The notes: generated by a model from the letters alone, not told the origin. 64,000 nt of DNA from Microbacterium sp. 1.5R (GCF_007667425.1 NZ_VDRC01000001.1:1952595-2016594); one strand, 5' to 3'; positions 47,580-55,273 are shown, counted from the first letter of the stretch. Translations and numbers: made by a program.

Positions 47580-49367
47580 TCAGTTCGCGTTGCCCGCGCC
47601 GAAGTGCGCCGTCACCTCGGCCGGGGTCAGCACCCGGTTGTACAGCGAGACCTCGTCGAGGAACCCGCGGTAGTAGTTGATGCCGGTCTGCAGGCGGCCG
47701 AAGTTGAGGCTCGTCGGTGCGGTGAGAGCCTCGGCGTTCGTCGCGATCGTCCCCTGCGATACGCCGTCGACGTACAGCGTTATCACGTTGTTCTGCTCAC
47801 GTGTCAACACGACATGGTGCCACTGATCGTCGTTGTACGCCGCCGTCGAAGAGATGGAGCGGTCGGGGTTTCCGGTTCCGGCGACGACGCGCCCTGCCAC
47901 GAGCGAGACGCCGAAGTCGTTGGCCACACCCGACACCTCGCCGTCGACGAGGCCGGCCCCCTGGTACCACTGCCCACCGCTCGGGCCGAAGTTCTGGCTG
48001 GACTTGAACCAGAACTCGATCGTGAAGCTGGCGCCGATGGTGCGGGAGACCGCGTTGTAGTCGCGGGTGCCGTCGTACGACTTCGCGAGGCTCGAGTCGC
48101 CCGCGATCGCTCCGGGTCCGGTGGTGGTGCCCACCTGCGTGCCGGTGCCCGAGCCGAAGCTGTCGACGGTGGTGGTTCCGGTGTCGCCGAGACGGTAGTA
48201 GTTCACGAGGCCCTGCGTGGATGTGATCGTCGTGCGGTAGGACTTCGCCTTCACGATGTTCGGTGACGTCACGGTGGCGCTGTTGCCGACGGAATCGGTG
48301 AAGGTGTTGCGGTACTGCGAGCACTGGTTCGCGGTGAGGGCGACCCGCGCGGACGTGCTCTGCGCGGGGAGCCCGCCGACGAGCGTCGCCCAGTTGGAGA
48401 ACGTGCCGCAGGTGGTTCCGCTCAGTGGCGCGGTGCGGCGCTCGAGGATGCGGGTGCCGTTCGCGGTGCCGGACCCGGCATCCGTGATCGCGGCGAGCGT
48501 GATGTCGACCACCTGCGCGTTCGTGCCGCCGCCCTGGTAGCTGATCGCCCCGCCCTCCGGGGCCGTCGTGTCGAGCCGCATCGTGAGCGTGATCGGGGCC
48601 GTGTTGCCGTACGCGTCGATGCCCGCGACGCCCAGTGTGGGCTCAGCGGTGGTGTTCGCCGTCCAGGTGAAGACGTTCGACACGAAAGGGCCGCCGGCGG
48701 GTGTGGCGACGGATGACGGGGTGTGCGACCAGCCGGTGGACGTGCCGACGAGGCCGCCCGTGTTGCTCGACGCCGGGCCCGACCCGCCTGCGTCGGTGAG
48801 GGCGTTCGACAGCCGGAAGCTCCCGGCGACCGTGCCGCGGTAGTACACGACGTTGCCGGTCTTCGACGCGTTCGTCGACGACACGAGCGAGATGTCATTG
48901 ACGGGCGCGGTGGTGTCGGTGCGCACGGCCGCGCTGGCCGAACTGGGCGTGCCCGTCCAGTTCTGGTAGCGCGGGGTGATCGTGTACTTCCAGAGTCCGT
49001 CGGGGACGCCGGTCTCGGTGCAGGTCAAGGCGGTGACGACGCCCGAGCAGCCGGTGAGGACCGTCTGCTGCACGTTCGCGGAGTCGACACGGCTGACGGT
49101 GTAGCCCGTCGCGGCGAGGCCGTTCGACATGTTCGTCGACTCCCACGACACGACGACGCTGTTGCGGTTCTGCGTCGTCACGGCTGGCGTGTTGCCGGCG
49201 CCGAGGGTCGTCGTTCCCGCGGCGCCTGCGCCACCGGGAGCGGTGGTCGCGGTCCAGAATGCGCTCGCGCCGAGCGGCGCGAGCAGGCTCATGGTCAGAG
49301 CGAGCGCGCAGAGCGAGCCGACGAAGGTGAGGATGCTCGCCGCGGCGCGCCACCGGGGGGCCCTCAT
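47580..49367 (-). CDS. Secreted LamG-domain protein with SipW-like signal peptide
   Basis: The 595-residue protein has a long signal peptide ending in LLAPLGASAFWTATTAPGG, where AFWTA resembles the SipW-type cleavage region. A fibronectin-III-like domain follows (~50-145), then Ser/Thr/Gly-rich repeats of the immunoglobulin kind (~150-370). The C-terminal LamG/concanavalin-like domain spans ~390-590 (VNYYRLGDTGTTTVDSFGSG, FTIEFWFKSSQN, WHHVVLTREQNNVITLYVDG, FLDEVSLYNRVLTPAEVTAH). Such LamG domains bind glycans or proteins at the surface. Last gene of the four-gene secreted cluster, overlapping the previous gene as ATGA. It is probably exported and perhaps assembled with its neighbours. Confidence 0.8.
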   Translation of the reverse strand: MRAPRWRAAASILTFVGSLCALALTMSLLAPLGASAFWTATTAPGGAGAAGTTTLGAGNTPAVTTQNRNSVVVSWESTNMSNGLAATGYTVSRVDSANVQQTVLTGCSGVVTALTCTETGVPDGLWKYTITPRYQNWTGTPSSASAAVRTDTTAPVNDISLVSSTNASKTGNVVYYRGTVAGSFRLSNALTDAGGSGPASSNTGGLVGTSTGWSHTPSSVATPAGGPFVSNVFTWTANTTAEPTLGVAGIDAYGNTAPITLTMRLDTTAPEGGAISYQGGGTNAQVVDITLAAITDAGSGTANGTRILERRTAPLSGTTCGTFSNWATLVGGLPAQSTSARVALTANQCSQYRNTFTDSVGNSATVTSPNIVKAKSYRTTITSTQGLVNYYRLGDTGTTTVDSFGSGTGTQVGTTTGPGAIAGDSSLAKSYDGTRDYNAVSRTIGASFTIEFWFKSSQNFGPSGGQWYQGAGLVDGEVSGVANDFGVSLVAGRVVAGTGNPDRSISSTAAYNDDQWHHVVLTREQNNVITLYVDGVSQGTIATNAEALTAPTSLNFGRLQTGINYYRGFLDEVSLYNRVLTPAEVTAHFGAGNAN

Positions 49368-49882
49368 GAGCCGGCCTTCAGGTAGACGACGACGGCTGCG
49401 CCCTGGCAGCCGTTCGGCGCGCTGGCGGCGAGCGTCACAGACGCGGGCAGGGTGATCGACACCGACCCGCGGGCGGGCACTGTCCAGCCGGCGCCGCCGT
49501 TGGTCTGGGTGGCGAACGAGAACGCGCTCACCGGGCAGGAGGAGATCCCGTCGCCCACAGTGAATCCGGAATTCCCCTGCGCGGTGTCGAGCTGCAGCGA
49601 CGGCAGACGCACGAGGGCGTCGCCGGGGTTGGTGACGACCGTCGTCACGGTCCCCGCGCCGCCGGGGTAGAGGTCGTTCGAGGCGGCGCCGGGTGCCAGC
49701 GTCAGTGACGTCGACGCGGATCCGGTCGACGCGGCGGCCGATCCGGCACCGACGCCCCGGAAGTGGGCGAAGGCAGCGCCCCCCGCCGACACCAGCACCA
49801 GGGTGAGGATCGTGATCGCCGTCAGGCGGCGGATGTGTCGCTTCTTCCGGGCGTCCCGACGGAGGCTCGCGCGCGTGGTCAC
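49364..49882 (-). CDS. Secreted protein with SipW-like signal peptide (172 aa)
   Basis: The product has a basic N-terminus (TTRASLRRDARKKRHIRRL), a hydrophobic helix and AAFAHFRGVGAGSAA, resembling the signal peptides of TasA/camelysin-like proteins. The mature part is Gly/Ser/Thr-rich, apparently all-beta, with two Cys residues (SSCPVSAF and NGCQGAAV) that could form a disulphide. The GTG at 49882 overlaps the stop of the preceding gene (GTGA), and the upstream part of the open frame is shadow. The protein resembles the N-terminal-pilin-like secreted proteins of this cluster. Function unknown. Confidence 0.65.
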   Translation of the reverse strand: MTTRASLRRDARKKRHIRRLTAITILTLVLVSAGGAAFAHFRGVGAGSAAASTGSASTSLTLAPGAASNDLYPGGAGTVTTVVTNPGDALVRLPSLQLDTAQGNSGFTVGDGISSCPVSAFSFATQTNGGAGWTVPARGSVSITLPASVTLAASAPNGCQGAAVVVYLKAGS

Positions 49883-50403
49883 GGGATCAACCTCCCGACG
49901 GCGTGGAAGGTCAGCCCCAGCTCGGCGCCGATGCATCCGTCTTGATTGACGTCGGTCTCGAGCATGCGCAGCTGCGGCCAGGACGCTTCCGACCACCCGA
50001 GGCCGGAGAGGGTGACGAAGCCGCCGGCTTCGACCTCGATCTGGCGGACGGTGGGAGTGACGGTGAAGTCGTCGACCGAGCAGGGCAGCGTCGCGGTGGC
50101 GCGCGGGGCATCGACGGAGACGACGTCGACGCGGACCTCGGACACCGCGAGGCGCTCGTCCTGGGTGTTGTCGATGCGCACGTCGATCGGCGACGAGGCG
50201 CCGGGTCGCAGAGTGGTCGACGCTGAACCGCTGACGTCGAACACGGCATCAGGCTCGGGAGTCGCCGAGGCGCCACCGGCTCCGAGGAGCTGTTCGTCGG
50301 CCTGAGAGGCGGCGCACGAGATGAGCCACAGCAGCGCGACGGCGACGATCGCGGCGAAGGTGATCTTCACCGCGACGCTGCGTCGTCGTGCCAGGGATGC
50401 CAT
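49879..50403 (-). CDS. Secreted or membrane-anchored hypothetical protein (174 aa)
   Basis: The product starts with a basic segment and a helix AVKITFAAIVAVALLWLISC followed by AASQ. The Cys after LLWLIS could be lipidated, but the box is imperfect. The rest is Asp/Thr/Val-rich and probably beta-structured, with SASTTLRPGASSPIDVRIDN near residue 60 echoing the ASTSLTLAPGAASNDLYPGG stretch of the next protein. Cys residues occur at ~107 and near the C-terminus (DGCIGAELG). It overlaps the next gene. The shared layout suggests related subunits of one surface structure. I do not recognise a named family. Confidence 0.6.
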   Translation of the reverse strand: MASLARRRSVAVKITFAAIVAVALLWLISCAASQADEQLLGAGGASATPEPDAVFDVSGSASTTLRPGASSPIDVRIDNTQDERLAVSEVRVDVVSVDAPRATATLPCSVDDFTVTPTVRQIEVEAGGFVTLSGLGWSEASWPQLRMLETDVNQDGCIGAELGLTFHAVGRLIP

Positions 50404-50508
50404 CAGGTAACCGTCCGCGTCAGGGTCGAGTGGTCAGGGTCGGGTGGTCGGGTGAGGAGCCGAGTGGTGCGGGTCGCGACCTTTTGGTCACGGCCCGCAC
50501 CTGTCGCA

Positions 50509-51003
50509 TCAGCTCGCGGCGTAGGCGAGGGTGACGGTCGCGCCCTTGCACTGGTCCTGGTTGGTGCCCTTGTTGTTGAAGGCGATGGTCGCACCCGACC
50601 AGGAGCCGACACCGGTGCCGGTCGGGATGTCTGCGCCGACGGCGAGCGGGCTGCCCGTGATGGTGTAGTCCGAGGCGTCGCAGGTGCCGGCTGCCGCGCC
50701 TGCCGCCTTCGTGACCGTGACGGAGATGGCGATGCTCGTGACGTAGACGTTCGAGCCCGTGTTGTTGGTGAAGTTGCCGGAGAGGGCCTGGGCCGGGGCG
50801 CCGGGACGCAGGTTCGAGACCGTGCTCGTCTGGTTCACGACGATGGATGACGAGGTGCCGGTCGTCGCGGTGCCCGTGCCGGAGCCGATGCTGGTCCAGT
50901 ACGCGTAGGCGGCGGTGCCACCGCCGGCGAGCAGCAGGAAGGCGAGAGCCGCCGCGATGAGGGACTTCTTCTTGGAGGACTGACGCGTGGTGGACGTGCG
51001 CAT
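50509..51003 (-). CDS. Secreted TasA/camelysin-like protein with SipW-type signal peptide
   Basis: The 164-residue protein has KKKSLIAAALAFLLLAGGGT followed by AAYAYWTSIGSGTGTATT. The AYWTS region is a typical SipW-dependent signal cleavage zone. The mature domain contains VSNLRPGAPAQALSGNFTNN and ends CKGATVTLAY, with Cys residues at ~128 and ~153, resembling small all-beta fibre-forming proteins. The ATG at 51003 has AGGA upstream. It is the first gene of the cluster, after a 360-base regulatory region. By analogy it could be the major subunit of a surface fibre. No sipW signal peptidase gene is visible in the window. Confidence 0.7.
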   Translation of the reverse strand: MRTSTTRQSSKKKSLIAAALAFLLLAGGGTAAYAYWTSIGSGTGTATTGTSSSIVVNQTSTVSNLRPGAPAQALSGNFTNNTGSNVYVTSIAISVTVTKAAGAAAGTCDASDYTITGSPLAVGADIPTGTGVGSWSGATIAFNNKGTNQDQCKGATVTLAYAAS

Positions 51004-51363
51004 GACGGTGTTCCTGATCTTTCGAGTGGTGGTGTGCTCTGGCCGGGTGGCTGACACGGTTGTGGGCACGGAGGATCCACATCGAGAGATGTCTGAGCGC
51101 GCAGAGATGATCATGCGCTGCCGATACCCCTCAGTACGGCGTGTATTCGGTCATACCCCGTATGCGACCGAAGCGGCGCTGGTGTCATGGGGAGACAGCA
51201 CAGCGCGTGCGGTTTCAAACATATACGAGCGGTTTCGTCTTTGTCTAGATACTTTTGAATATATTTTTGCGCATCGATTCCAGACCTTGCTGGCCGAAGG
51301 GTGCACCGGGGGCGCGAGGCCGTCGCGCACTCGACATGGCGCTCGTGCGAGCCGAGCGGGCGC
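51004..51363. promoter_or_regulatory. 360-base AT-rich intergenic region ahead of the secreted cluster
   Basis: No gene is credible here. It holds CATAC-CCC-GTATG at 51152-51164 and a second ATACCCC at 51124-51130. From 51210 to 51275 there is a strikingly AT-rich tract (TTTTGAATATATTTTTGCGC). It must contain the promoter of the secreted cluster, running leftwards. The palindrome and repeat look like regulator sites. The TetR gene ends at its right side. Confidence 0.45.
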
Positions 51364-51948
51364 CTACTGGTCGACGGGGCGGAACAGATCGGCCACGAAG
51401 CGGTCGACGAGCCCGTTCGCTATCGTCAGGCCGTCTGCTCCCGGGTCGGCAAGGGCGACGATGACACCCTCGCGCGAGAGCACCACAAGGCCGTGGACGA
51501 GCGCCCAGCTGATGAGAGCCGTCTGCTGCACGTCTTCGCTGCCCGATTGCGCGACCGCTGCGATGAGCGGGTCGATCGCGCGCTCTCGCGCCGCCCGCAG
51601 GTCGGGATCGTCGCCGTGCAGTTCGGCGCCGCGGAACATCAGCTCCATCAGTGCGGGATGCCGGTCGCCGAAGGCGACGTAGGCGCGGCCCAATGCGGCG
51701 ACCCTGGCTGCAGGGGCGGCCTCGTCGACTGTCTCGAGGTCGGCCGAGAGGTCAGCGAACCCCTCGACCGCGACGGCCGTGAGCAGGCCGGATCGGTCAC
51801 CGAAGAAGTGCGCGGGCGCCGCATGGGAGACGCCGGCGCGCCGCGCGACCGCACGCAGTCCGACACCTGCGTGGCCATGCTCGGCGAGTTCGGTGCGGGC
51901 CGCGTCGATAAGAGTTCGCCGAGTGGATGGAGTAGAGGGAGAGGGCAT
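51364..51948 (-). CDS. TetR/AcrR family transcriptional regulator
   Basis: The 194-residue protein has the TetR N-terminal helix-turn-helix (RRTLIDAARTELAEHGHAGV then GLRAVARRAGVSHAAPAHFF near residues 9-48). The C-terminal dimerisation/ligand domain (LMELMFRGAELHG, ISWALVHGLVVLSREG) fits the TetR_C_33-like group. The ATG at 51948 is preferred to the one at 51969 for length. The divergent promoter region contains two 15-base palindromes, almost certainly its operators. The divergent target encodes a small Ser/Gly repeat protein. Confidence 0.88.
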   Translation of the reverse strand: MPSPSTPSTRRTLIDAARTELAEHGHAGVGLRAVARRAGVSHAAPAHFFGDRSGLLTAVAVEGFADLSADLETVDEAAPAARVAALGRAYVAFGDRHPALMELMFRGAELHGDDPDLRAARERAIDPLIAAVAQSGSEDVQQTALISWALVHGLVVLSREGVIVALADPGADGLTIANGLVDRFVADLFRPVDQ

Positions 51949-51968
51949 GATCAATCTTCTCGGACGCA

Positions 51969-51983
51969 CTTGACAGTGTCAAG
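51969..51983. promoter_or_regulatory. TetR operator O1 (CTTGACAGTGTCAAG)
   Basis: A 15-base palindrome (arms CTTGACA/TGTCAAG, centre G) lies just upstream of the TetR start, where it can block the TetR promoter. A near-identical copy follows 38 bases later. TTGACA-like cores also resemble -35 elements, so operator and promoter probably overlap. Confidence 0.75.
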
Positions 51984-52006
51984 CGAGGGTGGCACAGTGG
52001 GGACTA

Positions 52007-52021
52007 CTTGACACTGTCAAG
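52007..52021. promoter_or_regulatory. TetR operator O2 (CTTGACACTGTCAAG)
   Basis: This 15-base palindrome has the same arms as O1 and differs only in the centre. It lies 26 bases before the repeat-protein start. Its TTGACA could be the -35 of that gene. Two sites 38 bases apart suggest paired dimer binding. Confidence 0.75.
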
Positions 52022-52046
52022 CATTCGCTACTCATCGGAGGTCATC

Positions 52047-52376
52047 ATGTCCACGTTCGTCGCCGCACTGCCCGCCCGCTTCGACTCCACCAGCAGCCGA
52101 TCGCGATGGTCGCTCTTCTCGACCGCGTCTTTCGCGTCGCTCTTCAGCGCGGGGTCCGCCGTGAGCGGAGCCTCGGCGCTCTCGTTCCTCAGCGGTCTCT
52201 CCTTCGCGTCGGCGGGATCTTTCGCGTCTGCGTTCTCGATCGGCTCGGCCGGCTCCTTCCTGTCGATCGGCTCTTACGGCTCCGTCCTCTCCATCGGCTC
52301 GGCGGGCGGGTTCGGCGAGATCGGTGGCACGCCCGTCCTCATCCCGGCGCTGCGCGCACTGGGCCTGATCTCGTGA
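52047..52376 (+). CDS. Small Ser/Gly/Phe-rich protein with 9-residue repeats
   Basis: The 109-residue product has a short N-terminus (MSTFVAALPARFDSTSSRSR), then a low-complexity region of small and aromatic residues. The later part is a period-9 repeat, SIGSAGSFL, SIGSYGSVL, SIGSAGGFG, preceded by looser SFASAGSF-type units. A C-terminal VLIPALRALGLIS may be amphipathic. There is no signal peptide. Such periodicity suggests a beta-helical or membrane-associated stack. The ATG at 52047 has CGGAGG upstream. It is controlled by the twin TetR operators. I do not recognise a characterised family. Similar SIGSxGS repeat proteins occur beside TetR genes in other actinobacteria as far as I recall, without known function. 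Confidence 0.7.
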   Translation: MSTFVAALPARFDSTSSRSRWSLFSTASFASLFSAGSAVSGASALSFLSGLSFASAGSFASAFSIGSAGSFLSIGSYGSVLSIGSAGGFGEIGGTPVLIPALRALGLIS

Positions 52377-52462
52377 CCGGCTCGCGACGTCATCCGATCT
52401 CGGCATTCCGGTGCGGTGGGCGTTCACGTCGAGTTCCTGCGTGACGAACGACACCGGGCTCC

Positions 52463-52506
52463 TTGACACCCGTCCCGCGCCGGTCTAACTTACAACCAAA
52501 TGGTTG
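52463..52506 (+). promoter_or_regulatory. TTGACA-N17-TAACTT promoter with CAACCA-AA-TGGTTG operator over the start codon
   Basis: TTGACA at 52463-52468 and TAACTT at 52486-52491 form a good promoter whose start point would fall at or next to the ATG at 52500. A palindrome CAACCA/TGGTTG at 52493-52506 straddles that start codon and is the likely autoregulatory site of the ArsR protein. The rest of the 123-base gap (52377-52462) shows nothing recognisable. Confidence 0.65.
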
Positions 52507-52889
52507 CACAAAGAGAACTGAGCGAAGCGGAGGTCGACCGTGTGTTCCACGCACTGGCGACGTCGACCCGGCGCGACATCCTGCGTCGGACGATCGAGCG
52601 GGAGCAGTCCGTCTCGACCCTCGCCGCCGACTACGAGATGTCGTTCGCCGCGGTGCAGAAGCACGTCGCCGTGCTCGAAGCGGCGAACCTCATCGTCAAG
52701 CGCGCCGAGGGGCGAGAGCGACTCGTCCGCGCGAACCCCGAGATGATCGCGCGCGCCAGGGCGCTGCTCGCCCGATTCGAAGAGCTGTGGCGGTCGCGCA
52801 TCGCCCGCCTCGACGACCTGCTGGCCGAGCGCTCCGGGCCAGACACCCCCGACAACAGCAGCACCCTACGAACCGGAGAAGGAGACTGA
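52500..52889 (+). CDS. ArsR/SmtB family transcriptional regulator (SRPBCC-linked)
   Basis: The 129-residue winged-helix protein has EVDRVFHALATSTRRDILRR followed by the helix-turn-helix QSVSTLAADYEMSFAAVQKHVAVLEAANLI (as two adjoining parts, residues ~37-67) and the wing VKRAEGRERLVRANPE. No metal-binding Cys cluster is present. The transcript probably begins at or beside the ATG, so it is leaderless or nearly so. The SRPBCC gene follows after one base, forming the common self-regulated ArsR/AHSA1 pair. Confidence 0.9.
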   Translation: MVAQRELSEAEVDRVFHALATSTRRDILRRTIEREQSVSTLAADYEMSFAAVQKHVAVLEAANLIVKRAEGRERLVRANPEMIARARALLARFEELWRSRIARLDDLLAERSGPDTPDNSSTLRTGEGD

Positions 52890-52890
52890 C

Positions 52891-53868
52891 ATGCCCGTCA
52901 CCGATGTCAACATCGATGCTGAGAATCTGACCATGACCGTGGTCGCCGACCTCGCCGCGCCGATCGAGCGCGTCTGGGCGGCTTACGCCGACCCGCGCCA
53001 GCTCGAACGCTTCTGGGGACCTCCCGGATGGCCGGCCACCTTCACCTCGTGGGACCACTCCGTCGGCGGCCGCTCGCTCTACACGATGCACGGACCGCGA
53101 GGTGAGACGGCATCCGGCTCGTGGGAGTTCCTGTCGATCGACGAGCCCCGCGGCTTCGATGTCATCGACGCGTTCGCGAACGACGACGGCACGCCGGCCG
53201 AGGGGCTGCCGTCGATGCGCATGACCTTCCGCTTCGAGCCGATCGAGACGGGCACGCGGATGGTGAACACCAGCCACTTCGACTCGGCCGAGGCGCTCGA
53301 GCAGCTCACCGCGATGGGCGCGGTCGAGGGCACGAAGCTGGCGATGGCGCAGCTCGATGCCGTACTGCAGGACCTCCGCGACTACGCGGAGGGAAAGGGC
53401 ACGGTCGTCGACATCCTCGACGACACGCACGTGCGCATCACACGTCTTGTGAACGGGCCGCGCGAGCTCGTCTGGCGGGCCCACAACGAGCCGGAACTCA
53501 TGAAGAAGTGGCTGCTCGGACCGGACGGATGGGAGATGACCGAGTGCGTCATCGCGACCGAGGTCGGCCAGACCCATCGGACCCGCTGGGCGCCGGTCGG
53601 CGACACCGAGGGCGAGCCGTTCGGCTTCGAGGGGGAGTCGGTGTTGGTCGATGCACCCCGTCGCTCGGTGCAGACCCAGCGGATGATCGGCGTGCCGGTG
53701 CAGGTGCTCAACGACCTCAACCTCTACGAGGAAGACGGCGCGACCCTCATCACGCTGTACATCGAGTACCCCGACGCGGAGACGCGCGACATGATCCTCG
53801 GAACCGGCATGGCCGACGGCATGGAGGCGTCGTACGACCGGCTCGAGCGGGAGCTGCTCGCCGTCTGA
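52891..53868 (+). CDS. SRPBCC protein with two AHSA1-type domains
   Basis: The 325-residue protein holds two START-like domains. The first (~10-160) has TVVADLAAPIERVWAAYADP followed by RQLERFWGPPGWPATFTSWD. The second (~170-322) has RITRLVNGPRELVWRAHNEP followed by ELMKKWLLGPDGWEMTECVI. This duplication is regular in actinobacterial AHSA1-type proteins paired with ArsR. Hydrophobic ligands are likely, and a role in aromatic or lipid-like compound handling is only inference. The ATG at 52891 has GGAGAAGGAGA upstream and lies one base after the ArsR stop. A strong terminator follows. Confidence 0.88.
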   Translation: MPVTDVNIDAENLTMTVVADLAAPIERVWAAYADPRQLERFWGPPGWPATFTSWDHSVGGRSLYTMHGPRGETASGSWEFLSIDEPRGFDVIDAFANDDGTPAEGLPSMRMTFRFEPIETGTRMVNTSHFDSAEALEQLTAMGAVEGTKLAMAQLDAVLQDLRDYAEGKGTVVDILDDTHVRITRLVNGPRELVWRAHNEPELMKKWLLGPDGWEMTECVIATEVGQTHRTRWAPVGDTEGEPFGFEGESVLVDAPRRSVQTQRMIGVPVQVLNDLNLYEEDGATLITLYIEYPDAETRDMILGTGMADGMEASYDRLERELLAV

Positions 53869-53890
53869 GGGCGGGTCCGCTCACACCTCC

Positions 53891-53927
53891 GGAAACCGCC
53901 CGATTCCTTCCGGATCGGGCGGTTTCC
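53891..53927. terminator. Hairpin terminator
   Basis: Perfect 14-base arms GGAAACCGCCCGAT (53891-53904) and its complement (53914-53927) surround a 9-base loop, between the SRPBCC gene and the convergent DoxX-like gene. Confidence 0.88.
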
Positions 53928-53993
53928 GCCGTCGCCGGCGCGATGCGAGGGGAGTTGTGAACGGGCGCGGGTCGAGGGCGGCGTCGGAGCGGG

Positions 53994-54383
53994 TCAGCGG
54001 CGCGGCTCGCGCGTCGACCACAGGGCCAGCAGCACGAGCACCGGCTGGAAGAACAGCCGCACGAACCGCTTGATCTCGGTGTCGAGGCCGAAGCCGTCAC
54101 GGTGGTGCACCCATTGGGCCAGGTTGCCCGGGAACACCGCGATGAAGAACAGGGCGGCGATCACCCCGACCAGTCGCCGCTTTCCGTGCGCGAACAGCAG
54201 CGCGGAGCCGAGGCCGATCTCGACGACGCCCGAGGCGAGCACGGTCGTGTCGGGGTCGAGCGGCAGCGACTCGGGCACCTGTGCCCGGAACTCCTTCCGG
54301 GCGAACGTGAGATGCGAGACCCCCGCGAACACGAGCGAGGATCCGAGGAACAGACGGCCGATCGTGCGCGCAGGTGTCGACAT
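53994..54383 (-). CDS. DoxX-like membrane protein
   Basis: The 129-residue protein has four hydrophobic helices. LFLGSSLVFAGVSHLTFARK opens the first, VVEIGLGSALLFAHGKRRLV the second, GVIAALFFIAVFPGNLAQWV the third and FQPVLVLLALWSTREPRR the last. The pattern fits DoxX/DUF-type four-helix proteins of unknown biochemical role. It stands alone on the minus strand, upstream of the convergent SRPBCC terminator and downstream of rnhA. Confidence 0.75.
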   Translation of the reverse strand: MSTPARTIGRLFLGSSLVFAGVSHLTFARKEFRAQVPESLPLDPDTTVLASGVVEIGLGSALLFAHGKRRLVGVIAALFFIAVFPGNLAQWVHHRDGFGLDTEIKRFVRLFFQPVLVLLALWSTREPRR

Positions 54384-54403
54384 GTCGCGAGTCTACGCCG
54401 CGG

Positions 54404-55273
54404 TCAGATGAGGCGGCGGAGAGCCTCTTCGAGCGAGACGCCCTGCGCATCGGCGCGGTCGGCGAGGCGAGCGTGCTCCTCGCCCGTCAGCGTGACGCTC
54501 AGCTCGACGGGGTCGGATGCCGGGTCGTCGCCGAAGCCGTCGAACAGGTCGGGTGCCTCGGCCCACAGGGGCTCGACGAAAGACGTTGCGGAAGCGGGCG
54601 ACGACGCGGATGCCGCAGCCGCACCCCCGCGCGCACCGGTGCCCCCGTTCGCTCCCGCACCGTGGTCGGCATCGGCACCGTCGTTCGCGCTCACCCGCGC
54701 CGAGTCGGCCTCGACGGCATCCGCCCATGCTGCGTCGTCGGACGGCGACCAGCCACCGGCGCTCGCGGCGATCGGTGCGGATGCGGCCGCGGCGGCTCCG
54801 GCATCCGTCGCGAGGGTGAAACCGGGGCCGCGACGGGGCTCCTGCTTCTGCTGATACGCCTTCGCGGCGGCATTCGCGCGCTCGTCAGCAGCCTCGTTGA
54901 GCGGGTGGCCGGCGTGCCCCTTCACCCACGAGAACTCGACGTCGCGGCCGCGGATCGCCTCGTCGATGCCTTCGAGCAGCTCGCGGTTGAGCACTGGGCC
55001 GCCGTCTGACTTGCGCCAGCCCTTGCGCTTCCACCCCGGCATCCACTTGGTCACCGAGTCGATCACGTAGCGGCTGTCGCACTCGATCATCAGCTTCTCG
55101 GTCGTTCCCGCGGTCGCGCGCAGCAGTTCGAGCACGGCCTGCAGCTCGCCCTGATTGTTCGTGCCGTGCGGCGAGCCGCCCGCGGCCCAGTTGGCGTCGT
55201 CGATGTACCAGGCCCATCCGTTGGGGCCCGGATTGCCCAGGGCGGAACCGTCTGCCGCGGCGGTGATCGTCAT
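54404..55273 (-). CDS. rnhA: Ribonuclease HI with long Ala-rich extension and C-terminal RHH-like segment
   Basis: Residues 1-145 form RNase HI: catalytic carboxylates D8 (AADGSALGNPGPNGWAWY), E43 (NNQGELQAVLELL), D66 (IECDSRYVIDSVTKW) and D130 (NEAADERANAAAKAY). The enzyme degrades RNA in RNA-DNA hybrids. Residues ~150-255 are an Ala/Ser/Gly-rich, low-complexity linker. The last ~35 residues (VELSVTLTGEEHARLADRAD followed by AQGVSLEEALRRLI) look like a ribbon-helix-helix motif. That makes the protein 289 residues, against ~150 for ordinary RNase HI. The ATG at 55273 is chosen because the RNase HI fold begins there; the longer upstream frame has no support. Confidence 0.9.
   Translation of the reverse strand: MTITAAADGSALGNPGPNGWAWYIDDANWAAGGSPHGTNNQGELQAVLELLRATAGTTEKLMIECDSRYVIDSVTKWMPGWKRKGWRKSDGGPVLNRELLEGIDEAIRGRDVEFSWVKGHAGHPLNEAADERANAAAKAYQQKQEPRRGPGFTLATDAGAAAAASAPIAASAGGWSPSDDAAWADAVEADSARVSANDGADADHGAGANGGTGARGGAAAASASSPASATSFVEPLWAEAPDLFDGFGDDPASDPVELSVTLTGEEHARLADRADAQGVSLEEALRRLI

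Noticed and set aside
50403..50508. Possible extra small gene in the 106-base gap of the secreted cluster
   Set aside because: It holds only repeated GGTCGGGTGG-like sequence, with no ribosome site or conserved product.
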